12,967 nucleotides of DNA from Fusobacteriaceae bacterium (GTDB lineage Bacteria; Fusobacteriota; Fusobacteriia; Fusobacteriales; Fusobacteriaceae): positions 1 to 12,967 of the forward strand of contig DAOUPY010000014.1 in the NCBI GenBank assembly GCA_030625925.1, given 5' to 3'. Positions 6,380-12,967 of the stretch are shown here, piece by piece (position 1 is the first letter of the stretch; the number at the start of each line of letters is the position of its first letter). The translations under genes and the position numbers were made by a program. Below the pieces are notes generated by a model. That model was not told the DNA's origin and did no database searches. It saw only the letters and a program-made list of their open reading frames with translations.

Positions 6380-7666
6380 GTGGAAGGTTTTTATCCAATA
6401 ATAATTTTATTTACATTGTTTTTTCTAAATATACCAATAGCCTTTGCATTAATAGGTGCATCGATGTACTATTTTGTCTTCGTAGATAATATTATGTCAA
6501 TGAACATGATCATGCAAAGATTTGTAACATCTATCGAGTCGTTTCCATACCTGGCAGTGCCATTTTTTATAATGGTAGGATCGGTAATGAACTATTCTGG
6601 GATCAGTAATAGTTTGATGGCTATGGCAGAGGTATTAGCTGGTCATATGGCCGGTGGATTAGCTCAGGTAAACGTAGTTTTAAGTATGATGATGGGTGGT
6701 ATTTCTGGATCTGCCAATGCAGATGCAGCTATGCAGTCTAAAATATTAGTACCAGAAATGAGAAAAAGAGGGTTTAGTGCTGCATTTTCAGCGGCAGTAA
6801 CGGCAGCTTCATCTTCTGTCAGTCCGGTAATACCACCGGGAACAAACTTGATTATCTATGCATTGATAGCCAATGTATCTGTATCAAAGATGTTTTTGGC
6901 AGGATATACACCGGGAATATTGATGACACTAGCACTTATGATAACTGTTCATATAATATCTAAAAAAAGAGGGTATCTGCCTTCAAGAGATAAAATGGCA
7001 GGTCCTAAGGAGATAGCTATCCAGTTTAAAGATTCTATCTGGGCATTATTAATTCCATTCGGAATTATATTGGGAATGCGTTTTGGACTATTTACTCCTA
7101 CAGAAGCAGGGGGAATGGCAGTATTATTTTGTGTAGTAATAGGAACATTTGTATATAAAAAATTAAAGTTAAGACATATCCCTATTATTTTAAGAGATAC
7201 GGTATATGGTACTGGATCGGTTATGTTCCTTATCATAGGAGCAAAAGTATTTGGTTACTATCTGACTTTAGAAAGAATACCTCAAACTATAACAACATTT
7301 TTGATGGACTTTACAGATAATAAATTTGTATTATTAATAATTATCAATTTATTATTATTATTTGTCGGGATGTTTATAGAGGGTGGAGCAGCACTTATTA
7401 TATTAGCACCACTATTAGTACCGGCAGTAACCAGCATGGGGATAGATCCTATTCACTTTGGGGTAATTCTGATAGTTAATATTATGATCGGTGGAATAAC
7501 ACCTCCATTTGGATCTATGATGTTTACGACCTGTACCATAGTCGGCGTCAAATTGGATGATTTTGTAAAAGAAATAATACCGTTCATAGTGGCTTTGATG
7601 TTAGTATTGATGCTTCTTACTTATTCAGCGCCGGTAGCTATGTTTATACCAAACTTACTGGGGTAG
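6380..7666 (+). CDS. dctM: TRAP transporter large permease subunit (DctM family)
   Basis: This is the transport-domain subunit of the TRAP system, in the inner membrane. The 428 aa contain about a dozen hydrophobic segments and the usual conserved loops. These are GGISGSANADAAMQSK near 106-120, VSPVIPPGTN near 147-156, FTPTEAGG near 237-244, GMFIEGGAALIILAPLLVP near 332-350, and GGITPPFGSMMF near 370-381. Length and order are normal for DctM as a separate protein rather than a DctQM fusion. The start is GTG with AAGGAAGTGAG upstream; no ATG fits the N-terminus. The HAD gene begins 7 bp after its stop, indicating coupled translation. Confidence 0.94.
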   Translation: MEGFYPIIILFTLFFLNIPIAFALIGASMYYFVFVDNIMSMNMIMQRFVTSIESFPYLAVPFFIMVGSVMNYSGISNSLMAMAEVLAGHMAGGLAQVNVVLSMMMGGISGSANADAAMQSKILVPEMRKRGFSAAFSAAVTAASSSVSPVIPPGTNLIIYALIANVSVSKMFLAGYTPGILMTLALMITVHIISKKRGYLPSRDKMAGPKEIAIQFKDSIWALLIPFGIILGMRFGLFTPTEAGGMAVLFCVVIGTFVYKKLKLRHIPIILRDTVYGTGSVMFLIIGAKVFGYYLTLERIPQTITTFLMDFTDNKFVLLIIINLLLLFVGMFIEGGAALIILAPLLVPAVTSMGIDPIHFGVILIVNIMIGGITPPFGSMMFTTCTIVGVKLDDFVKEIIPFIVALMLVLMLLTYSAPVAMFIPNLLG

Positions 7667-7673
7667 ATAAATT

Positions 7674-8468
7674 ATGAGTGAATTAAGAAATAAAAAATGT
7701 TTCATATTTGATATGGATGGAACTATCTATTTAGGGGATCATTTTATAGACGGGGCCGTTGAATTACTGAAACATATAGAAAAAATTGAAAAGAACTTTG
7801 TATTTTTAACCAATAATTCCTCTAAAAACAGCGGAGTTTATTGTGAAAAGTTAAAGAAAATGGGATTTGAAGTGGAAGAGGATAAGATATTTACCTCAGG
7901 GGAAGCGACGAGAATCTACATAAATAAGTTTAAACCTGGAGCCAAAATTTATTTGTTGGGAAATGAATATTTGGAGGCAGAATTCGAAAAAAATGGATTT
8001 ACATTGGTTAAAGACAGGGATTCTAATCCAGACTATGTAGTTTTGGGATTCGATACTACTTTAACCTATGAAAAAATATGGATAGCCTGTGATTATATAA
8101 AGGATGGGGTGGAGTTTTTAGCCACTCATCCAGATTATGTATGTCCTCTGCCTATGGGGAAAAGCATGCCGGATACAGGTGCTATGATAAAGATGTTTGA
8201 GGCAGCTACTGGTGTATCTCCTAAGATCATAGGTAAGCCGAACAAACTTATAATAGAATCTATCTTAGATAAATATAAGCTGAAACCGGAAGATGTGGTT
8301 ATGGTAGGAGACAGGCTGTATACAGATATGAAATTAGGAGAAAATGCCGGGATAGATTCTATCCTTGTACTTACAGGGGAAGCGACAGAAGAAGATGTGA
8401 AAACTTCTGATATTCTGCCAACCTATATATTTGAATCTGTAAAAATAATACATGAAAATTTAAAATAA
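7674..8468 (+). CDS. HAD-superfamily phosphatase, NagD/p-nitrophenylphosphatase type (IIA cap)
   Basis: This is probably a small-molecule phosphatase of the cytosol. The 264-aa product has all four HAD motifs. Motif I is FDMDGT, with nucleophile D13 and acid/base D15. Motif II is LTNNSS (T46). Motif III Lys K188 lies in IGKPNK, and motif IV is VGDRLYTDM with D213 and D218. The insert between motifs II and III fits a type IIA cap, as in NagD, AraL and phosphoglycolate or G3P phosphatases. It follows dctM by 7 bp and is the last gene of the TRAP operon. One idea is that it dephosphorylates the imported compound or G3P; substrate specificity cannot be told from these motifs. Confidence 0.92.
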   Translation: MSELRNKKCFIFDMDGTIYLGDHFIDGAVELLKHIEKIEKNFVFLTNNSSKNSGVYCEKLKKMGFEVEEDKIFTSGEATRIYINKFKPGAKIYLLGNEYLEAEFEKNGFTLVKDRDSNPDYVVLGFDTTLTYEKIWIACDYIKDGVEFLATHPDYVCPLPMGKSMPDTGAMIKMFEAATGVSPKIIGKPNKLIIESILDKYKLKPEDVVMVGDRLYTDMKLGENAGIDSILVLTGEATEEDVKTSDILPTYIFESVKIIHENLK

Positions 8469-8473
8469 AAATT

Positions 8474-8518
8474 AAAAAGAAGTTTTGTAGGTTAGTGGTA
8501 TACAAAGCTTCTTTTTTT
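8474..8518 (+). terminator. strong intrinsic terminator of the TRAP/HAD operon
   Basis: AAAAAGAAGTTTTGTA (8474-8489) pairs with TACAAAGCTTCTTTTT (8501-8516) at 16 of 16 positions, counting one G-U pair. The 11-nt loop is GGTTAGTGGTA and the T-run reaches 8518. It starts 5 bp after the HAD stop codon. Confidence 0.93.
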
Positions 8519-8529
8519 AAAATTTGATA

Positions 8530-8590
8530 GACGGTATTCCCAAGGAGTACCTCGGGATGACCATTAGGACGACCTGTGTAAGGAGTGGAT
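8530..8590 (+). promoter_or_regulatory. GC-rich structured leader of mgtC, possible cis-regulatory RNA
   Basis: About half of these 61 bases are G or C (32), against clearly AT-rich flanks. GGTATTCC (8533-8540) pairs with GGAGTACC (8544-8551) over a CAA loop, an 8-bp stem with one G-U pair. The heptamer AAGGAGT occurs twice, at 8542-8548 in this stem and at 8580-8586 as the mgtC ribosome site. The ATTCC arm could therefore pair with either copy. It matches neither the M-box nor any other riboswitch consensus I know. I see no clear promoter between the terminator at 8518 and this element. Confidence 0.45.
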
Positions 8591-8595
8591 AAATT

Positions 8596-9327
8596 ATGAA
8601 TATCAATATGAAAATGATAACAACGCTTTATGGAATGAGTTTATATGAATTTATGCTTCGAGTATTTATAGCCTGCGTAGTTGGTATAATGTTTGGGCTG
8701 GAAAGGAAAACCAGGGGTAAACCTGCAGGGATGAAGACAAATATGCTGGCCTGTGCAGGAGCAGCAATAGTATCTGTGATCCAGCTTATGATATCGAATA
8801 AAACAGCAGAAGTAGGCTTAGATATAGGGAATATAAAAGCTGACCCCACAAGGTTAACGGCTCAAGTTATATCGGGACTGGGGTTTCTAGGTGCCGGTGT
8901 AATCATGACAGGGGGAGACAAGGTAAAAGGTCTTACTACTGCAGCAACACTTTGGTTGGTAGCAATATTAGGAATAGGAATAGGATATGGGTTTTATCAC
9001 TTTATACTGCCAGCTTCTGCTATGATATTATTCCTGTCGTATCTAATAAAAAAAATTGAGACAACATTTATTGATAAGAGAAAGATAAAGAAGATAATCT
9101 TAGAATATGAACAAAGTGAAGATTTGGAGAGTATTATTAAGGAGATTGCCAAGGAAAAAGATATAAAGATAGTGGTAGACAAGAAAATAAGTGAGATAGA
9201 TGATGGGGAACACATAATTATAAAGAAAGTAATGCATTTTTCCCTGCCTAAATATGTCAGCTCAAAATATTTTTTCAATATCATACGAAAGTTTGAAGAT
9301 GTCATAAGTTTAACTAGGATTAATTAA
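8596..9327 (+). CDS. mgtC: MgtC/SapB family membrane protein
   Basis: This inner-membrane protein belongs to the MgtC/SapB family, whose Salmonella member affects F-type ATP synthase and survival in low magnesium. General members have diverse or unknown roles. The 243-aa product has an N-terminal membrane domain (about 12-152, four to five helices). It carries the family motifs GLERKTRGKPAGMKTNMLACAGAA in pieces at 35-58, then RLTAQVISGLGFLGAGVIM near 86-104, and GLTTAATLWLVAILGIGIG near 111-130. The C-terminal part (about 155-243) is soluble and charged, with a beta-alpha pattern like the ACT-type tails seen in the family. AAGGAG ends 10 bp before the ATG at 8596. Further ATGs at 8608 and 8614 are less well placed. 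It has its own GC-rich leader and no clear terminator after it. Confidence 0.93.
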   Translation: MNINMKMITTLYGMSLYEFMLRVFIACVVGIMFGLERKTRGKPAGMKTNMLACAGAAIVSVIQLMISNKTAEVGLDIGNIKADPTRLTAQVISGLGFLGAGVIMTGGDKVKGLTTAATLWLVAILGIGIGYGFYHFILPASAMILFLSYLIKKIETTFIDKRKIKKIILEYEQSEDLESIIKEIAKEKDIKIVVDKKISEIDDGEHIIIKKVMHFSLPKYVSSKYFFNIIRKFEDVISLTRIN

Positions 9328-9362
9328 AAAAAAATAAGGGATAATACATTTTTTTAAAAAAA

Positions 9363-9391
9363 TTGTAAAAATAAGGGTTATAGTGTATAAT
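9363..9391 (+). promoter_or_regulatory. promoter of the glp (G3P oxidation) operon
   Basis: TTGTAA (9363-9368) and a perfect TATAAT (9386-9391) are separated by 17 bp. Transcription should start near 9398, about 30 nt before a very stable leader terminator and about 123 nt before the first gene. Confidence 0.75.
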
Positions 9392-9427
9392 TATGGTATA
9401 AATTGAATAGAAGCTAGAGATGAAGAG

Positions 9428-9481
9428 AGCTGAACAAAGCAGAGTATATGTATTCTGTTTTGTTCAGCTATTTTGTTTTTT
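9428..9481 (+). terminator. leader terminator (attenuator) of the glp operon
   Basis: AGCTGAACAAAGCAGA (9428-9443) pairs with TCTGTTTTGTTCAGCT (9454-9469) at 16 of 16 positions, one of them a G-U pair, with a 10-nt loop. ATTTTGTTTTTT follows. It sits between the operon promoter and the first gene, the same design as the glpD leader of Bacillus subtilis, where GlpP with G3P prevents termination. A GlpP protein is not encoded in this window. Confidence 0.85.
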
Positions 9482-9520
9482 AAATAAAAATTAGATTTAG
9501 TTATTTTTAAGGAGGTAGCA

Positions 9521-10954
9521 ATGCAAGATATTTTAGTAGTAGGAGCAGGTGTAATAGGGGGATCTATCGCAAGGGAACTTTCGAAATATGATCTGAATGT
9601 GGTGGTATTAGATAAGGAAACGGATGTAGCCAATGGAACAACTAAGGCAAATTCAGCTATCGTACATGCAGGATACGATGCTACAGAGGGAACCTTGATG
9701 GCTAAATATAATGCCTTGGGAAATGCAATGTTTGATAAATTAAGTGAGGAACTGGACTTTCCATTCAAAAGAATAGGATCATTGGTAGTAGCAAACAGTG
9801 AAGAGGAAAGAAACCATATAGATGAATTATTACAAAGGGGAATAGAAAATAATATTCCGGGAGTAAGAATAATTGAAAAAGATGAGTTAAGAAAAGTAGA
9901 ACCAAAGATAAATGAAGATGCAGTAGCAGCACTGCTTGCTCCTACAGGGGGAATAGTAGGACCGTGGGAGATGACCATAGCTCTGATGGAAAATGCTGTG
10001 GATAATGGAGTGAAATTAGATCTAAATACAGAAGTGCTGGATATAGAAAAAATAGAGGGTGGATACAGAGTAATCACAAATCAAAGAAACTATGAAACTA
10101 GATGTATCATAAATGCTTCGGGAGTATATGCCGATAAGATCCATAGAATGGTGGCAGAGGAAACATTTAAAATTATTCCTAGAAGGGGACAATATTTTGT
10201 TTTGGATAAAACACAGGGAGAATTAGTTAATCATGTTATATTTCAATGTCCGACTAAATTAGGAAAGGGTGTTTTGGTAACTCCTACAGTCCATGGGAAT
10301 GTGTTAGCAGGACCAGATGCTGAAGATCTAAGTGACAGAGAAAACTTAGCTACTACAGCAGACAGATTGGATTTTGTAAGGGAACATGCATTAAAATCCA
10401 TAAAAGAATTGAACTTTAGAGAGGGTATCAGAAACTTTGCAGGACTTAGAGCCCAGCCTAGCACAAACGATTTTGTAGTTGAAGAGGTTGTGGGAGCCAA
10501 AGGGTTTATAGATGTAGCAGGAATAAAATCACCGGGATTGTCATCAGCTCCAGCTATTGCATTAGATGTAGTAGAGATAGCTAAAAAGATCTTAGGAGAT
10601 GTAAAATTAAATAAAGAGTTTAAACCAAATAGAAGAAAACATCATGAATTTATAACTGAAAGTGCTGAAAAAAAAGCTGAATTAATAGCACAGGACAAGA
10701 GATACGGAAATATGATTTGCAGATGTGAAAATATAACTGAGGGTGAAATAGTAGATTCTATCCACAGAAATGTAGGAGCGACTACAGTAGATGGTGTGAA
10801 AAAAAGATGCAGACCAGGAATGGGAAGATGTCAAGGTGGATTCTGCGGGCCGAGAATACAAGAGATCTTAGCTCGTGAATTAGGAAAAAGTTTGGAAGAA
10901 ATTGTATTAGATAAGGCAGATTCATACATATTAACTGGAGAGACTAAAAAATAA
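9521..10954 (+). CDS. glpA: GlpA-like FAD-dependent glycerol-3-phosphate dehydrogenase with BFD [2Fe-2S] domain
   Basis: This is the probable catalytic subunit that oxidises G3P to DHAP in an anaerobic, multi-subunit dehydrogenase. In 477 aa it has a DAO-type FAD domain with GAGVIG at 8-13 and the acidic end of the second strand at D31. The family stretches NSAIVHAGYDATEG and GGIVGPWEMT follow, then a substrate region up to about 370. A C-terminal BFD-like domain has C400-x-C402 and C437-x4-C442 to hold a [2Fe-2S] cluster. A further Cys, C430, stands in the KRCRPGMGRC segment where relatives usually have Thr. AAGGAGGT is 4 bp before the ATG. It heads an operon with two partners, as in Clostridia and Thermotoga. 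Related L-2-hydroxyglutarate oxidases lack the BFD tail; the gene context favours G3P. Confidence 0.87.
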   Translation: MQDILVVGAGVIGGSIARELSKYDLNVVVLDKETDVANGTTKANSAIVHAGYDATEGTLMAKYNALGNAMFDKLSEELDFPFKRIGSLVVANSEEERNHIDELLQRGIENNIPGVRIIEKDELRKVEPKINEDAVAALLAPTGGIVGPWEMTIALMENAVDNGVKLDLNTEVLDIEKIEGGYRVITNQRNYETRCIINASGVYADKIHRMVAEETFKIIPRRGQYFVLDKTQGELVNHVIFQCPTKLGKGVLVTPTVHGNVLAGPDAEDLSDRENLATTADRLDFVREHALKSIKELNFREGIRNFAGLRAQPSTNDFVVEEVVGAKGFIDVAGIKSPGLSSAPAIALDVVEIAKKILGDVKLNKEFKPNRRKHHEFITESAEKKAELIAQDKRYGNMICRCENITEGEIVDSIHRNVGATTVDGVKKRCRPGMGRCQGGFCGPRIQEILARELGKSLEEIVLDKADSYILTGETKK

Positions 10955-10985
10955 ATTCAAGAATGCTCTCTGAGGTGGTGCAATA

Positions 10986-11009
10986 GTTTCCTCTAAATAT
11001 AGAGGAAAC
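10986..11009 (+). other. intercistronic stem-loop after the glpA-like gene
   Basis: GTTTCCTCT (10986-10994) pairs perfectly with AGAGGAAAC (11001-11009) across an AAATAT loop. No T-tract follows, so it is unlikely to terminate. It lies in the 104-bp gap before the next operon gene. That gap also holds a Shine-Dalgarno-like AAAGGAG (11019-11025) with no start codon after it. Confidence 0.7.
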
Positions 11010-11058
11010 GCCAAAGGGAAAGGAGTTTTAAATTAAACTATAATTTTGGAGGAAATAG

Positions 11059-12312
11059 ATGAAATATGAATTGGTAGTATTAGGTGGCGGGCCTGCAGGG
11101 CTGGCTGCAGCAATAGAAGCTAAAAAAAATGGAATTAAAGAGGTCCTTATCATTGAAAGAGACAATGAATTAGGAGGAATCTTGCAGCAGTGTATCCACA
11201 ATGGATTTGGATTACATGAGTTCAAAGAAGAACTTACAGGACCTGAATATGCCCAGAGATTTATTGATCAAATGGCTGAAGAGGGAATAGAGTATAAGCT
11301 GGATACAATGGTACTGGATGTAAGTAAAGAGAAAAAAATACAAGCTATCAACTCTGTGGACGGGTATATGGAGATAGAGGCTGAAGCTATAATTTTGGCT
11401 ATGGGATGCAGGGAAAGAACAAGGGGAGCTATAGCTATCCCGGGAGACAGACCTTCAGGAATATTTACAGCGGGAACAGCTCAGAGATTTGTAAATATGG
11501 AAGGATACATGGTAGGTAAAAAAGTAATTATCTTAGGATCTGGAGATATCGGACTTATCATGGCTAGAAGGATGACATTAGAGGGAGCAAAAGTAGAAGC
11601 TGTAGTAGAACTTATGCCTTACTCAGGCGGGCTTACGCGTAATATAGTACAGTGTTTAGAAGATTATGATATACCATTATTACTCAGCCATACAGTTACA
11701 AATGTAAAAGGTGACGGTAGATTAGAGAGAGTAACAGTGGCAAAGGTAGATGAAAATAGAAAACCTATTCCAGGAACAGAGATTGTCTATGATGTGGATA
11801 CTCTATTATTATCGGTAGGATTGATACCTGAAAATGATCTGTCTAGAAATGCAGGAATTGTACTGGACAGAAGAACATCTGGGCCTATTGTAAATGAATC
11901 TATGGAAACTTCTATAGAAGGGATATTTGCCTGTGGAAATGTAGTTCATGTGCATGACTTAGTGGATTTTGTGAGTGCTGAATCTAGAAGAGCAGGGATC
12001 AATGCTGCTAAATATATAAAAAATGAAATTAAAAGAAATGAAGAGTTTATAGAGATAGATGGGACTAACGGAATCAGTTATACAGTCCCTCAAAAGTTTA
12101 GAAAAGAAAACATAGATAAAGGTTTAGAAGTATTTATGAGGGTTAGGGAAGTATTCAAAGATGTAAAACTGGAAGTGAGATGCGGGGATGAAGTTTTAAT
12201 GAGCTTGAAAAAATCCCATATGGCACCAGGAGAGATGGAAAAAATAATGATTCCAAAAGTATTTATGGATAAGATCAACACAAATAAAATCGAAGTTACA
12301 ATAAAGAGATAG
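11059..12312 (+). CDS. NAD(P)/FAD-dependent oxidoreductase, electron-transfer partner of the G3P dehydrogenase
   Basis: This is a pyridine-nucleotide-disulphide-oxidoreductase-fold flavoprotein. It probably passes electrons from the G3P dehydrogenase to NAD or another carrier. The 417 aa carry an N-terminal FAD motif GGGPAG at 9-14 and a second dinucleotide motif GSGDIG at 160-165 for NAD(P). The third FAD contact is FACGN at 290-294, with Asn where thioredoxin-reductase-like proteins have Asp, followed by VVHVHDLVDFVS. A CxxC redox pair of thioredoxin reductase type is absent. The motif GGILQQCIHNGFGL near 39-52 is typical of this subgroup. About 70 residues after the FAD domain form a small beta-rich tail. 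GGAGGA is 5 bp before the ATG. It lies between the glpA-like and DUF1667 genes, a conserved trio. The electron acceptor is unknown. Confidence 0.88.
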   Translation: MKYELVVLGGGPAGLAAAIEAKKNGIKEVLIIERDNELGGILQQCIHNGFGLHEFKEELTGPEYAQRFIDQMAEEGIEYKLDTMVLDVSKEKKIQAINSVDGYMEIEAEAIILAMGCRERTRGAIAIPGDRPSGIFTAGTAQRFVNMEGYMVGKKVIILGSGDIGLIMARRMTLEGAKVEAVVELMPYSGGLTRNIVQCLEDYDIPLLLSHTVTNVKGDGRLERVTVAKVDENRKPIPGTEIVYDVDTLLLSVGLIPENDLSRNAGIVLDRRTSGPIVNESMETSIEGIFACGNVVHVHDLVDFVSAESRRAGINAAKYIKNEIKRNEEFIEIDGTNGISYTVPQKFRKENIDKGLEVFMRVREVFKDVKLEVRCGDEVLMSLKKSHMAPGEMEKIMIPKVFMDKINTNKIEVTIKR

Positions 12313-12324
12313 GGAGGAAAACAG

Positions 12325-12669
12325 ATGAAAAAACTAATATGTATAGTTTGTCCAATGGGATGTCATATAGAGGTAGATGAACAAAATGACTATAAAACGA
12401 CAGGAAATCAATGTCCTAGAGGAGCTGTATACGGTAAAAAAGAATTAACTGCTCCTACCCGTGTGGTAACTTCGACAATTAAGATAAAAGGCGGGATCCA
12501 TAACAGGGTACCGGTAAAAACAGCTGGAGACATTCCTAAAGGATTAAACTTTAAGTGTATGGACCTTATAAATACCTTAGAGGTGGAATCACCGGTAAAA
12601 ATGGGAGATATAGTCAGTGAAAATATTTTTGGTACTGGGGTAGACCTAGTAATCACAAGAAATATGTAA
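12325..12669 (+). CDS. DUF1667 protein with four-cysteine cluster motif, third subunit of the G3P oxidation complex
   Basis: This 114-aa protein belongs to DUF1667, which is found next to GlpA-like and FAD-oxidoreductase genes in anaerobes. Its N-terminus has C6-x2-C9-x3-C13-x16-C30 (CIVCPMGC and NQCPRG). That spacing resembles the 4Fe-4S binding motif at the N-terminus of molybdopterin oxidoreductases, so a [4Fe-4S] cluster is likely, although zinc cannot be excluded. The rest is a small domain with PTRVVTSTIKIKGG and PVKTAGDIPKG, also reminiscent of that enzyme family. GGGAGG overlaps the stop codon region of the previous gene and lies 8 bp before the ATG, so translation is coupled. It closes the operon ahead of a perfect terminator. 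Its exact function is not established; a role in electron transfer or complex assembly is inference. Confidence 0.9.
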   Translation: MKKLICIVCPMGCHIEVDEQNDYKTTGNQCPRGAVYGKKELTAPTRVVTSTIKIKGGIHNRVPVKTAGDIPKGLNFKCMDLINTLEVESPVKMGDIVSENIFGTGVDLVITRNM

Positions 12670-12679
12670 ATAATAAGAG

Positions 12680-12712
12680 ATAGAGTTTTCAATTGGGAAA
12701 ACTCTATTTTTT
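12680..12712 (+). terminator. intrinsic terminator of the glp operon
   Basis: ATAGAGTTTTC (12680-12690) pairs perfectly with GAAAACTCTAT (12697-12707) over an AATTGG loop and runs into T6 (12707-12712). It starts 11 bp after the last stop codon. Confidence 0.94.
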
Positions 12713-12719
12713 ATTACTC

Positions 12720-12755
12720 AGGAAATTATACCAGCAAAGGGCATTGTCACATTGC
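12720..12755 (+). repeat. dispersed intergenic repeat, copy B
   Basis: This is the partner of 2417-2452 (28 of 36 identical, no gaps). It shares AGGAAATTATACC and the GGGCAT...TGC portion. It starts 7 bp after a terminator T-tract, as copy A does (8 bp). Its second half forms only an imperfect hairpin (GCATTG/CATTGC region with a mismatch), but T6 follows directly. Confidence 0.55.
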
Positions 12756-12853
12756 TTTTTTATATTTATTGTATTTCTAAAAAATAAATAAAAATCCGAC
12801 TGATTGCTAATAATATTAAGTGTAATATATTCTTACTATAATTGGAGAACTCC

Positions 12854-12882
12854 TTGAAAAAAGTATGGAAATGGAATATAAT
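12854..12882 (+). promoter_or_regulatory. near-consensus sigma70 promoter for the downstream ptsI-like gene
   Basis: TTGAAA (12854-12859) and TATAAT (12877-12882) are separated by 17 bp, the best promoter match in the window. The predicted start of transcription is near 12889, leaving a leader of about 27 nt. GGAG-AA-CTCC (12844-12853), a short inverted repeat, directly abuts the -35 box. Confidence 0.8.
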
Positions 12883-12915
12883 TATAAGAGATAATAAATT
12901 AAAAGGGGCAAGTAT

Positions 12916-12967
12916 ATGGAAAAGATAATGGGAAAGGCTATTTTTGAAGGTATAGTAATAGGAGAAC
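12916..12967 (+). CDS. ptsI: start of a gene, probably PTS enzyme I (phosphoenolpyruvate-protein phosphotransferase), cut by the window end
   Basis: Only the first 17 codons are present: MEKIMGKAIFEGIVIGE. The pattern G-x5-GI-x-IG matches the first strand of PTS enzyme I proteins (compare GILASPGIAFGK in E. coli). Enzyme I phosphorylates HPr from PEP in the cytosol. A strong promoter lies upstream, and AAGGGG ends 8 bp before the ATG. With so few residues the call is tentative; another PEP-utilising enzyme such as a DhaM-type protein is possible. Confidence 0.5.
   Translation, partial: MEKIMGKAIFEGIVIGE

Noticed and set aside
8530..8590. M-box, yybP-ykoY or fluoride riboswitch before mgtC
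   Set aside because: The conserved cores of these classes are missing and the element is too short for an M-box; it is kept only as an unclassified structured leader.
9420..9494. 24-codon frame in the glp leader (MKRAEQSRVYVF...) as a leader peptide
   Set aside because: It has no Shine-Dalgarno sequence and simply reads through the terminator hairpin; no run of regulatory codons is evident.
9391..10077. 228-codon open frame on the minus strand
   Set aside because: It lies almost wholly inside the glpA-like gene in antisense, its Ser/Pro/Ile-rich product has no recognisable motif, and its C-terminal part runs into the leader terminator.
10971..11020. Glycine-type riboswitch suggested by GCCAAAGGG after a hairpin
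   Set aside because: The tandem aptamer cores and flanking P1 are absent, and the location inside an operon does not fit.

Overview
This AT-rich window most resembles a Fusobacteriota chromosome (Propionigenium/Ilyobacter/Psychrilyobacter/Cetobacterium-like). The evidence is low GC, Gram-negative-type lipoproteins, a DnaJ with a lengthened J domain, a periplasmic-type GlpQ, and the GlpA-like/FAD-oxidoreductase/DUF1667 trio of anaerobes. The assignment is inference from protein style, not a database match. Every confident gene is on the + strand. I see no tRNA, rRNA, CRISPR array, insertion sequence or phage gene.

Layout. (1) 181-2379: dnaJ with its own terminator, then yajC and a lipoprotein that also carries a C-terminal membrane anchor. 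(2) 2409-2790: a 382-bp gene-free stretch. It holds a dispersed repeat copy, a good sigma70-type promoter overlapped by a 31-bp imperfect palindrome, and a terminator-like hairpin only about 30-85 nt downstream. (3) 2791-4684: two glycerophosphodiester phosphodiesterases, one cytosolic and one lipoprotein GlpQ. (4) 4741-8468: a TRAP transporter (dctP, stem-loop, dctQ, dctM) coupled to a NagD-type HAD phosphatase and closed by a strong terminator. (5) 8519-9327: a GC-rich structured leader and mgtC. (6) 9363-12712: promoter, leader terminator, then an operon of a GlpA-like dehydrogenase with a BFD [2Fe-2S] domain, an NAD/FAD oxidoreductase and a four-cysteine DUF1667 protein, ending in a perfect-stem terminator. 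(7) 12713-12967: a second repeat copy, a near-consensus promoter and the first 17 codons of a probable PTS enzyme I gene.

The metabolic theme is glycerophosphodiester and glycerol-3-phosphate (G3P) use. GlpQ outside and the second phosphodiesterase inside release G3P, and the three-protein complex oxidises it to DHAP. The TRAP transporter and HAD phosphatase sit between these modules; their substrates cannot be read from sequence.

No wholly new defence or mobile system is apparent. The most interesting signals are in the non-coding DNA: the conditional-terminator leader of the glp operon, the short promoter-terminator unit upstream of the first phosphodiesterase, the GC-rich mgtC leader, and the repeat pair placed just after two terminators.
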